A stretch of 7,090 bases of DNA, taken from the NCBI GenBank assembly GCA_026785865.1, contig JAJAZG010000033.1, positions 1-7,090 on the forward strand. Reading direction: 5' to 3'. A program made the translations under genes and the position numbers. This DNA comes from Pseudanabaena sp. CAN_BIN31 (GTDB taxonomy: Bacteria; Cyanobacteriota; Cyanobacteriia; Pseudanabaenales; Pseudanabaenaceae). The notes beneath the pieces are model-generated. The model searched no databases, was not told the origin of the DNA, and saw only the letters and a list, made by a program, of their open reading frames with translations. Positions within the stretch are counted from its first letter, which is position 1; each line of letters begins with the position of its first letter. Below are positions 1 to 6,293 of the stretch, piece by piece.

Positions 1-59
1 AAACGATGAAATTCTCAAACTAAATCAATTATCAACTAAATATTTATTTGAGTATTAAT

Positions 60-884
60 ATGCGTGCTTCATGGACTGGAGAATTAGAATTAGAATTTGG
101 TAGGAAAAAATTATCAACGCAGTTAATCCGCAGTTACACAGTTGCTCCTTGGAAAATTCAGCGATCGTTTTATCCTGAAGGTGAAGAAGTTTGCCATTGT
201 ATTCTTTTACATACCGCAGGTGGTTTAGTTGGTGGCGATCGCCTAATAGCAAAAATCCATCTCCATGCCAATACCCAAGCTCTGCTGACTACGGCTACAG
301 CTAGTAAAATCTATCGCAGCACTGGTGCAGAATCTTTACAAAACATCCATATTCGTATCGACGAGGGCGCAAGTTTAGAATGGTTTCCTCAAGAAACAAT
401 CGCATTTGCCGAGTCACAATATCGTCAGACTACAAGGATTGAGCTAGCTCCGTCTGCAACCTGCACCATGTGGGAAATAGTCAGGTTTGGTCGCACGGCT
501 CGTGGCGAGAAGTTTCTCAATGGTAGTTGGCGATCGCATACTGAAGTATGGCGCGATCAAAGCCCTTTATGGATTGATCGACAACATTTACAGGGAAACT
601 CAGAAATGTTAGAGAGTCCTAATGGATTAAACAACTGTGCGATCGCCGCGAGTTTTATTTTTGTTGGTTCTCAGGTTGAACCTGAGTTAGTTAGTCAGAT
701 TCGTTCTACTTGGGAAGATGGCAACTATCAAGGGACATCGGGAGTAACGCGATCAATCTTCGGTTTAGTCTGTCGTTATCGTGGCGACTCTTCTAGTGAT
801 GCGCGTAGATGGTTTCAGCAGATTTGGCAGCTTTTGCGTGTATCCTATAGAAATAGACCAATTTGTGTACCGAGAGTTTGGTAA
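60..884 (+). CDS. ureD: Urease accessory protein UreD (UreH)
   Basis: UreD is the scaffold that binds apo-urease and, with UreF and UreG, delivers nickel and CO2 to the active site in the cytoplasm. The 274-aa product has the usual family length. Family signatures are visible: FYPEG and VCH near residues 38-46, HTAGGLVGGD at 51-60, LTTATASKIYRS at 76-87, the LEWFPQETIAF block at 106-116, and the C-terminal PRVW ending. I chose the ATG at 60 because homologues begin a few residues before the W-x-G-x-L motif. An in-frame TTG at 48 would add only four residues and has no ribosome-binding site; the ATG itself has only a weak TGAG upstream. The stop lies 6 nt before ureA, so the two are co-transcribed. 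The operon promoter is not visible in the 59 bases upstream. Two HIP1 sites near the middle and one near the 3' part lie inside the gene. Identification is secure. Confidence 0.95.
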   Translation: MRASWTGELELEFGRKKLSTQLIRSYTVAPWKIQRSFYPEGEEVCHCILLHTAGGLVGGDRLIAKIHLHANTQALLTTATASKIYRSTGAESLQNIHIRIDEGASLEWFPQETIAFAESQYRQTTRIELAPSATCTMWEIVRFGRTARGEKFLNGSWRSHTEVWRDQSPLWIDRQHLQGNSEMLESPNGLNNCAIAASFIFVGSQVEPELVSQIRSTWEDGNYQGTSGVTRSIFGLVCRYRGDSSSDARRWFQQIWQLLRVSYRNRPICVPRVW

Positions 885-890
885 CTATCC

Positions 891-1193
891 ATGCAGCTAA
901 CGCCTCAAGAAAAAGACAAATTACTAATTTTTACGGCGGCTCTGTTAGCTGAGCGCCGCAAAGCTAAAGGGCTGAAATTAAATTATCCTGAAGCGATCGC
1001 CTTTATTACTGCCGAAATTATGGAAGGAGCAAGAGAAGGTCGCACAGTTGCTGAGTTAATGTCTTACGGCGCAACTTTACTCACCTGTGAAGATGTGATG
1101 GAAGGCATTTCTGAAATGATTCATGATGTGCAAGTGGAGGCAACTTTTCCTGATGGTACTAAACTGGTTACAGTACATCAACCAATTCGTTAA
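891..1193 (+). CDS. ureA: Urease subunit gamma
   Basis: This is the small gamma subunit of urease, which hydrolyses urea to ammonia and carbamate as part of the (UreABC)3 complex. The 100-aa product is full length. It matches the family from end to end: the opening LTPQEKDKLLIFTAALLAE, then GLKLNYPEAIAFITAEIMEG, the REGRTVAELM stretch, DVMEGISEMI, and the closing VQVEATFPDGTKLVTVH. The start is 6 nt after the ureD stop, consistent with translational coupling. Normally ureB would follow directly. Here a Uma2-family gene begins 31 nt downstream, which is the oddity of this operon. The ureA stop codon overlaps the first copy of a TAATTAA repeat that recurs just before ureB. No truncation or missing segment is seen. 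Confidence 0.97.
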   Translation: MQLTPQEKDKLLIFTAALLAERRKAKGLKLNYPEAIAFITAEIMEGAREGRTVAELMSYGATLLTCEDVMEGISEMIHDVQVEATFPDGTKLVTVHQPIR

Positions 1194-1197
1194 TTAA
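1191..1197 (+). repeat. TAATTAA direct repeat, left copy
   Basis: This 7-bp sequence begins with the ureA stop codon and is repeated exactly at 1885-1891. The two copies bracket the Uma2-family gene together with its 3' hairpin. It could be a target-site duplication left by insertion, but the motif is short, AT-rich and itself palindromic, so chance is possible. Confidence 0.4.
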
Positions 1198-1213
1198 TTT
1201 CCAAATACTTTAT

Positions 1214-1219
1214 GGAGGT
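1214..1219 (+). promoter_or_regulatory. Ribosome-binding site of the Uma2-family gene
   Basis: A perfect GGAGGT lies 5 nt before the ATG at 1225. It is the strongest Shine-Dalgarno sequence in the operon, stronger than the sites before ureA, ureB or ureC, so the inserted gene appears to carry its own good translation signal. Confidence 0.75.
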
Positions 1220-1224
1220 TTGAG

Positions 1225-1860
1225 ATGATTGCGATCGCGACACCCAAAAACGAACAAGTAGAAACAGAGTTAAAGACAAAACTAACCTTTGAACAATTTC
1301 TACGGATTTATCCAACAGATGGACGTTATGAGCTTGTTGATGGAGAAATAGTCAAAGTGGCAAATACTAGACACCACGAAGATATTGTGGCTTTTATTTA
1401 TAAAAAGTTTGATCGCGAAATTGATCGGCTGGATCTGAATTTTGTTGTACGTCAGAATGTAAGTATAAAAACTACAAGAAATAACGGCATGTTACAAGGT
1501 AGAGTTCCCGATATTAGCATTATTAATCGTGATATTTGGCGATTTAATCTATCTGACTATTCCGCTTTACTAGAACCGCTTCAGTTAGCTGTTGAGGTGA
1601 CTTCTACAAACTGGGAGGATGATTATATTGACAAGTTTGAAGAATACGAACGCATGGGTATTCTTGAATATTGGATCGTTGATTATCTAGCGATCGCTAG
1701 CCGTAATTTTTTAGGTAATCCTAAAGTACAGACAGTTTTTGTCAATTTATTAGATGAAAATGGTAAATATCAAACAACTAAATTTGCTGGAGATGACAAA
1801 ATTATTTCTCAGACTTTTCCTGAATTAGATTTAACTGCTGCTCAGATTCTAAACATCTAG
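1225..1860 (+). CDS. Uma2-family PD-(D/E)XK endonuclease-like protein
   Basis: The 211-aa protein belongs to the Uma2 family (DUF820), a nuclease-fold family greatly expanded in cyanobacteria whose biological role is largely unknown. Family landmarks are an N-terminal LTFEQFL, RYELVDGEIV near residues 34-43, VPDISII with D96, LAVEVTST with E124, and the K137-xx-x-Y-x-x-x-GI-EYWIVD block at 137-153. D96, E124 and K137 are the likely metal-site and catalytic positions. As is common in this family, the lysine is not in the E-x-K position but displaced downstream. A strong ribosome-binding site (GGAGGT, 1214-1219) sits 5 nt before the ATG. The gene lies between ureA and ureB on the same strand and should be transcribed with them. 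No role in urease is known for the family, so I read it as an inserted passenger. It is more AT-rich than its neighbours but already contains two HIP1 sites. Nuclease activity is inferred from the fold only. Confidence 0.88.
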   Translation: MIAIATPKNEQVETELKTKLTFEQFLRIYPTDGRYELVDGEIVKVANTRHHEDIVAFIYKKFDREIDRLDLNFVVRQNVSIKTTRNNGMLQGRVPDISIINRDIWRFNLSDYSALLEPLQLAVEVTSTNWEDDYIDKFEEYERMGILEYWIVDYLAIASRNFLGNPKVQTVFVNLLDENGKYQTTKFAGDDKIISQTFPELDLTAAQILNI

Positions 1861-1886
1861 GATGTGGTGCGAAGCACCACATCCTA
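1858..1886 (+). repeat. Perfect 13-bp hairpin between the Uma2 gene and ureB
   Basis: Arms 1858-1870 and 1874-1886 are perfectly complementary, with a 3-nt GAA loop. The left arm includes the TAG stop of the Uma2-family gene. The apex is GCGAAGC (1869-1875), a heptamer known to form an unusually stable DNA mini-hairpin. There is no T tract after the stem (the following bases are ATTAAGTAAC), so it is not a standard intrinsic terminator. It may be a dispersed palindromic repeat, an mRNA-processing or stabilising hairpin, or the end of an inserted unit. Confidence 0.8.
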
Positions 1887-1891
1887 ATTAA
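1885..1891 (+). repeat. TAATTAA direct repeat, right copy
   Basis: This is the second copy of the 7-bp repeat at 1191-1197. Removing one copy and everything between would leave ureA and ureB separated by 24 nt, a normal spacing for urease structural genes, with the ureB ribosome-binding site intact. Confidence 0.4.
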
Positions 1892-1899
1892 GTAACAAT

Positions 1900-1903
1900 G
1901 GAG
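1900..1903 (+). promoter_or_regulatory. Ribosome-binding site of ureB
   Basis: GGAG lies 8 nt before the ATG at 1912 and supports that start. It lies just outside the TAATTAA-bracketed interval, so the insertion would not have separated it from ureB. Confidence 0.6.
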
Positions 1904-1911
1904 ATAAAACT

Positions 1912-2223
1912 ATGATTGTCGGTGAAATAATCACCCCAGACGGTGAAATTGAATTGAATGCTGGGCGCGAAGTGATAACGCTCAAAGTTGGCAATTCAGG
2001 CGATCGCCCGATCCAAATTGGTTCGCATTATCATTTTTACGAAACGAATCGCGCTTTGATATTTGATCGCGATCGCGCAAAAGGAATGCACCTTGATATT
2101 CCTGCGGGTACTTCGATCCGTTTTGAACCAGGGGATGAGAAGGATGTAAATCTAGTCGCCTATGTGGGCAGTCGTGAGATTTATGGATTTAATGCTTTAG
2201 TTGAAGGCAAATTGGAGAATTAA
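1912..2223 (+). CDS. ureB: Urease subunit beta
   Basis: This is the beta subunit of the cytoplasmic urease complex. The 103-aa product is full length and strongly conserved. It opens with MIVGEIITPDGEIELNAGRE, continues with GDRPIQIGSHYHFYETN near residues 30-46, FDRDRAKGMHLDIPAGT, and IRFEPGDEKDVNLV near 69-82, and ends in a YGFNALVEG stretch. Its start is supported by the GGAG 8 nt upstream. The stop is 4 nt before the ureC ATG, so the two are probably coupled. The gene is separated from ureA by the Uma2-family gene and its hairpin. That arrangement could change beta and alpha expression relative to gamma, although the complex needs all three in equal amounts. Two HIP1 sites lie in the gene. 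No damaged motif is seen. Confidence 0.97.
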   Translation: MIVGEIITPDGEIELNAGREVITLKVGNSGDRPIQIGSHYHFYETNRALIFDRDRAKGMHLDIPAGTSIRFEPGDEKDVNLVAYVGSREIYGFNALVEGKLEN

Positions 2224-2227
2224 ACTG

Positions 2228-3940
2228 ATGAGTTATAAAATGTCTCGCCGCGCTTATGCGGAAACCTATGGACCGACGGTTGGTGATAAAGTCCGATTAG
2301 CGGATACAGAATTATTTATTGAGGTGGAACGTGACTACACCACCTATGGCGATGAGGTGAAATTTGGTGGCGGAAAAGTAATTCGCGATGGCATGGGGCA
2401 ATCACCGATTACCAATGCCAATGGAGCCGTAGATCTCGTGATTACGAATGCGCTGATTCTTGATTGGTGGGGCGTAGTCAAGGCAGATGTGGGCATTAAA
2501 GATGGCAAGATTGTTGCGATCGGTAAGGCGGGAAATCCTTATGTTCAGGACAATGTGAATATCATTATCGGGCCAGGTACAGAAATCATCGCAGGAGAAG
2601 GTCGCATTCTCACCGCAGGTGGTGTCGATACCCATATCCATTTCATCTGTCCACAGCAAATCGAAGTTGCGATCGCATCTGGCGTAACAACTATGATCGG
2701 CGGCGGTACAGGACCTGCCACTGGAACCAACGCCACCACTTGCACGCCTGGTCCTTGGAATATCAGCCGTATGCTTCAGGCTTCCGATGCTTTTCCTGTG
2801 AATATCGGCTTTGCGGGTAAAGGCAATTGCAGTCAACCCGAAGGGCTGATTGAGCAGGTCGAAGCTGGCGTAATCAAGCTCAAACTTCATGAAGACTGGG
2901 GAACAAATCCTGCCACGATTGATAACTGTCTGAGCGTAGCCGAGAATTACGATATTCAAGTCGCCATCCATACTGACACACTCAACGAAGCAGGTTTTGT
3001 GGAAGATACGATCGCAGCTTTCAAAGGGCGCACCATCCATACTTACCACACTGAAGGGGCTGGCGGCGGTCACTCTCCCGACATCATCAAGGTTTGCGGT
3101 GAAGCAAATGTGCTTCCCTCATCCACAAATCCCACCCGTCCTTACACTTTAAATACTTTAGACGAACATCTCGATATGCTGATGGTCTGTCACCATCTTG
3201 ATCCTAACATTCCCGAAGATGTCTCTTTTGCCGAATCCCGTATCCGTCGCGAAACGATCGCCGCCGAAGATATTCTTCACGATCTCGGTGCATTCAGTAT
3301 GATTTCCTCTGACTCGCAAGCAATGGGTCGAGTTGGTGAAGTGATTATTCGCACATGGCAAACGGCGCACAAAATGAAGGTGCAACGCGGTGTTCTCTCT
3401 AGCCCCGAAGCGACTCGTGCTGACAATTTTCGCGCTAAGCGATATATTGCGAAGTATACGATTAATCCTGCGATTACTCATGGTATTTCAGAATATGTCG
3501 GTTCCATTGAAGTTGGCAAAATCGCCGATCTCTGCCTGTGGTCACCAGCCTTTTTTGGTGTGAAGCCTGAAATGGTGATTAAGGGTGGCTTTATTGCATG
3601 GTCACAGATGGGTGATGCTAATGCCAGTATTCCCACACCGCAGCCTGTCTATATGCGTCCGATGTTTGGCAGTTATGGCGGTGCGATCGCGCAAACATCT
3701 TTCACTTTTATGTCACAAATTGGGATGAAACGCGATGTTCCTAATCAATTAGGCTTAAAAAAACAGGTGCTTGCTGTTAAGGGTACGCGAAATATTAGTA
3801 AACTCGATATGAAGCTGAATGATGCTTTACCACATATGGAAGTTGATTCGGAAACCTATGAAGTGAGAGCTGATGATGAATTGTTAACTTGCGAACCTGC
3901 GTCGGTGTTACCAATGGCTCAGAGATATTTCTTATTTTAG
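2228..3940 (+). CDS. ureC: Urease subunit alpha (catalytic)
   Basis: This is the catalytic subunit, an amidohydrolase-fold protein with a dinickel centre. The 570-aa product is full length. By alignment to Klebsiella urease with a +2 offset, the nickel ligands are H136 and H138 (THIHF), carbamylated K219 (LKLHEDWG), H248 (AIHTD), H274 (TYHTEG) and D362 (SSDSQAMGR). The flap residues C321 and H322 (MVCHHL) are also present, so the enzyme should be active once matured. I chose the ATG at 2228, which gives the conserved MSYKMSRRAYAETYGPT opening and has GGAG at 2214-2217. An in-frame TTG at 2201 would overlap ureB and add nine non-conserved residues. An ATG at 2240 is too far from the ribosome-binding site. 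No ureE, ureF or ureG follows; the next gene is convergent. Nickel supply and the missing chaperones must be encoded elsewhere. Confidence 0.98.
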   Translation: MSYKMSRRAYAETYGPTVGDKVRLADTELFIEVERDYTTYGDEVKFGGGKVIRDGMGQSPITNANGAVDLVITNALILDWWGVVKADVGIKDGKIVAIGKAGNPYVQDNVNIIIGPGTEIIAGEGRILTAGGVDTHIHFICPQQIEVAIASGVTTMIGGGTGPATGTNATTCTPGPWNISRMLQASDAFPVNIGFAGKGNCSQPEGLIEQVEAGVIKLKLHEDWGTNPATIDNCLSVAENYDIQVAIHTDTLNEAGFVEDTIAAFKGRTIHTYHTEGAGGGHSPDIIKVCGEANVLPSSTNPTRPYTLNTLDEHLDMLMVCHHLDPNIPEDVSFAESRIRRETIAAEDILHDLGAFSMISSDSQAMGRVGEVIIRTWQTAHKMKVQRGVLSSPEATRADNFRAKRYIAKYTINPAITHGISEYVGSIEVGKIADLCLWSPAFFGVKPEMVIKGGFIAWSQMGDANASIPTPQPVYMRPMFGSYGGAIAQTSFTFMSQIGMKRDVPNQLGLKKQVLAVKGTRNISKLDMKLNDALPHMEVDSETYEVRADDELLTCEPASVLPMAQRYFLF

Positions 3941-4112
3941 ATTATGAACCCAATTTTTATAATGAGAACTGCTGGCTACTCGTTGTCACCCCATCAGAAT
4001 GCCTTCATACTTTCAAATAATTGAGTGTACCGCGAGTTAAAAAAAACTAATACGAGAAATCTACACCGAAAGTAGAACTTAACAAACATTACTCGCAACA
4101 AATGTATTACTA
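3941..4112. other. Non-coding stretch downstream of ureC
   Basis: No supported gene, RNA or terminator is seen in these 172 bases. The longest open frames are about 30 codons and show no recognisable motif. Together with the inverted-repeat element and terminator that follow, they make a 399-bp gap between the ureC stop and the convergent porin stop. Confidence 0.6.
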
Positions 4113-4235
4113 AGGAATGAAAAATAATTAACTTATGCATTTGTTTTCAATAAAAAACATTGCCCTAATTGAGCCTAGTCTCATTTGCATAGTTTATTTT
4201 TCTTATTTTGCATAGCTTATTTATTTTTCATTCCT
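4113..4235. repeat. 123-bp imperfect inverted-repeat element (possible MITE relic)
   Basis: Arms 4113-4139 and 4209-4235 are complementary at 24 of 27 positions, and the outermost 15 bp (AGGAATGAAAAATAA and its complement) match perfectly. The 69-bp centre is non-coding and AT-rich. If the element is taken as starting at GGAATG, it is flanked by TAA on both sides (4111-4113 and 4235-4237), or by CTAA if the last paired base is given to the target. Short target duplications of this kind occur with IS5-type and other elements. The right half also contains a direct repeat, TTTGCATAG with a following TTATTT, at 4184 and 4207 (23-nt period). No transposase is present. It could instead be a long RNA hairpin downstream of ureC. 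Confidence 0.5.
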
Positions 4236-4280
4236 AAATACTCCCTTCCCAGTAAAAGATTAGTCTTATATACTTACACA

Positions 4281-4321
4281 TAAAAACAGAAGTATACGCA
4301 TTGCGTATACTTCTGTTTTTA
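4281..4321. terminator. Bidirectional intrinsic terminator between ureC and the porin gene
   Basis: Bases 4281-4299 pair perfectly with 4303-4321 in a 19-bp stem with a 3-nt loop. The stem has a central GTATACG core flanked by AAAAAC on the left and GTTTTT on the right, so either transcript gives a stem ending in a U tract. It is 18 nt past the porin stop on the minus strand and about 340 nt past the ureC stop on the plus strand. It is almost certainly the porin terminator and a backstop for urease read-through. Confidence 0.85.
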
Positions 4322-4339
4322 TAGGTTTACAACTTCTGA

Positions 4340-6109
4340 TTAGAAGCTAAACACTGCTTGCAAGTTGCCAACAAAAATAGTTGGATTGCTACTGAAGTTA
4401 TTAGGATTAAAGATAAAATAAGCAGAAGGAACCAAGGTAATATTCTTGGTTAGAGGGTAAATGTAGGAAAACTCCAGATCGTACTGTGTACTATTCCCGT
4501 CACCATTACCAGAGAGCAGTACGTTGTTGGGATCTGAGAACCTAAATGGCATAGCAAAAGAGACCATCGCCTGAGAGCCTTCTTTAAATAGGTCAGGGAA
4601 AGCCGCGCCTACTTGGAAGGTTTGCATAGATACATTGGTAGATCCACCTAAAGTTTTATTGAGATTGGTAGATCCATATCCATAGCGACCAAACAAACCA
4701 AATCCCTTTGCAATAAGCCAATCAAAGTTCGCGACAAAAACATCCGACTGTCCGTTGTTTAAGCCACCAAGAGAAAATGCTGTACCTGGAAGCGAAGGAG
4801 TAAACCCAACACCACCAACTGTTCCATCAGCATTACGAGCAAGATTAGTACGGCTGTATAGCAAACGAAGCTTAAAAGCATCAACTGGCTTGAAACCAAT
4901 TTCAGCAGTCAAGGCATTGTTACCGCCAAATAAACCGCCTGTGGTTGGATTAGCAGCATTAGCACCAGAATCGCCAAACTCGTTGCTTTCAGCTAAATAG
5001 CCAATTTTAAAGTCAAATTGATTTCCTAGAGGAGTCAAGAAAACTGCACCAGCACCACGCTTAGCATTACTCAACAATGTGCTGTTGATCGAGTTAAAGG
5101 TTGTATTCCAAGGATAGATAAAACGATTGCCATCAAAATACTTGTAGAAGTTGACCCGAGGACCAACTACTAAAGTGGCTTTATCAGATACAGGGAAAGC
5201 GTAGGACAACTCACGCAAAACAAACTGGTTTGCATTAGCACCAGCAGTTTGGTCTGTAAATGGAACACCTGTAGAATTGAAGAAACCACTTGAAACATTG
5301 TTGTTATATGGTGAACTTCCATTGCCAACCGCTAACTGGGTAACTAACAAATCTTTGCCAGTGAAGGAAGTATTTAGATTCAACCACACTAAACCACTCA
5401 TAGTTACGTTCGACGAGGGAGCAAGAGGTGTCGTTCTTGTCGGAACACCACCTAAAGGTCCAACATTTTCTCTAAGGATATTTCCATTTGACACACCTGT
5501 GACATTAAAGAATGCCAAGCCACTAAGCTTAGTGGTTGTAGAAAACTGTTGTGCTTCAAGCTTCTCAACCTTAGCATCGAGAGCATCAACACGACCGCGA
5601 AGAGTGGCAAGTTCCGCAGCAAACTCTTCTTGAAGTTTTTGGAGAGTGGCGAGATCCTCTTTACTGACTTTATCAGCTAGCCCTGCGGAGATGATTTCGT
5701 TGATCTTGTCTAGACAGGCATTCAAGCCAGCAGCAAATTCAAAACGGGTAGTTGCTTGTTTACCACGGAATGTGCGATCGGGATAACCTGCGATACATCC
5801 GTAACGCTCTACTAGAGACTGCAAAGCCGTAAATGCCCAATCTGTGGGTTTTACATCACTTAGTTGAGATACAGAAGTAACATTTTGAGCTACTTCTTCT
5901 TTGGGACGATTTAACTCTGTGTTGATTGCTCGAATCGTTTGTGATTCACTCAGTTTTACTTCTGTGACAGGCAGTGATGACTGCAAAGTTGGAACTGCCG
6001 TAGATTTTGTCTGAACTTGAGATTGATTGATAGACTCGGCATTTGCGCCTGTAGCCGTGGCTAATACGCTCAAGCCTAATAGAATTGAGAGATTACTGAC
6101 TTTTTTCAT
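4340..6109 (-). CDS. SLH-domain, OprB-type outer-membrane porin (cyanobacterial 'iron uptake porin' type)
   Basis: The 589-aa protein has the layout of the major cyanobacterial outer-membrane porins. A signal peptide covers residues 1-24, with a probable cut after ANA. A linker leads to an SLH domain at about 81-140 (DVKPTDWAFTALQSLVERYG, GYPDRTFRG, TRFEFAAGLNACLD), which in this family binds peptidoglycan or its attached polymer. A heptad-like coiled coil follows at about 148-188 (ATLRGRVDALDAKVEKLEAQ), then an OprB-type beta-barrel of about 400 residues ending in the terminal phenylalanine (VFSF) typical of barrel proteins. It probably allows passive passage of ions and small solutes; iron uptake is a database label for this family, not shown by the sequence. 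The ATG at 6109 gives the signal peptide and has GAAGGA immediately before it, an unusually close spacing. The gene is convergent with the urease operon and contains no HIP1 site. Confidence 0.93.
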   Translation of the reverse strand: MKKVSNLSILLGLSVLATATGANAESINQSQVQTKSTAVPTLQSSLPVTEVKLSESQTIRAINTELNRPKEEVAQNVTSVSQLSDVKPTDWAFTALQSLVERYGCIAGYPDRTFRGKQATTRFEFAAGLNACLDKINEIISAGLADKVSKEDLATLQKLQEEFAAELATLRGRVDALDAKVEKLEAQQFSTTTKLSGLAFFNVTGVSNGNILRENVGPLGGVPTRTTPLAPSSNVTMSGLVWLNLNTSFTGKDLLVTQLAVGNGSSPYNNNVSSGFFNSTGVPFTDQTAGANANQFVLRELSYAFPVSDKATLVVGPRVNFYKYFDGNRFIYPWNTTFNSINSTLLSNAKRGAGAVFLTPLGNQFDFKIGYLAESNEFGDSGANAANPTTGGLFGGNNALTAEIGFKPVDAFKLRLLYSRTNLARNADGTVGGVGFTPSLPGTAFSLGGLNNGQSDVFVANFDWLIAKGFGLFGRYGYGSTNLNKTLGGSTNVSMQTFQVGAAFPDLFKEGSQAMVSFAMPFRFSDPNNVLLSGNGDGNSTQYDLEFSYIYPLTKNITLVPSAYFIFNPNNFSSNPTIFVGNLQAVFSF

Positions 6110-6158
6110 TCCTTCACACCATTAAAAAGATAAGTCTTACTATCGTGAGTGAATAAGC

Positions 6159-6187
6159 AATAGATACAGATAATCGTAAATGATCAA
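6159..6187 (-). promoter_or_regulatory. Candidate sigma-70-type promoter of the porin gene
   Basis: On the minus strand, TTGATC (6187-6182) and TCTATT (6164-6159) are separated by 17 nt, each matching 4 of 6 consensus bases. This would give a leader of roughly 40 nt before the porin ATG. The match is weak in an AT-rich stretch and is offered only as the best-spaced candidate between the porin and the pseudogene upstream. Confidence 0.25.
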
Positions 6188-6293
6188 ATAATATATAAAA
6201 TTGCAGAATCACTAAACCTAGTCACGACAGCTAGATCCTATGACTTAAAAGTTAACAAAATTGAAAATCAGCAAATGTATTCTTGAATACAAT

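Noticed and set aside
48..59. TTG start giving a ureD product four residues longer
   Set aside because: No ribosome-binding site precedes it, the added residues are not family-like, and the ATG at 60 fits homologues.
1..59. NtcA-type nitrogen-control site upstream of ureD
   Set aside because: No GTA-N8-TAC pattern is present in the short visible upstream stretch; any such site would be outside the window.
1225..1860. Uma2-family gene as a new urease accessory factor or toxin
   Set aside because: Family motifs are clear and no link to nickel or urease is known. Position alone does not support such a role, and no antitoxin partner is seen.
1858..1886. Intrinsic terminator after the Uma2-family gene
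   Set aside because: The stem is strong but no T tract follows, and termination here would cut off ureB and ureC.
2201..2227. TTG start giving a ureC product nine residues longer and overlapping ureB
   Set aside because: The ATG at 2228 gives the conserved N-terminus and follows a GGAG site; the added residues are not conserved.
2402..3073. 223-aa open frame antisense to ureC
   Set aside because: It lies wholly inside the well-supported ureC gene, shows no recognisable domain, and is a codon-bias shadow. The same applies to the antisense frames at 55-252, 2545-2745 and 3158-3481.
4755..5633. Plus-strand open frames at 4755-5000 and 5277-5633
   Set aside because: Both are opposite the porin gene, with composition typical of antisense shadows and no domain.
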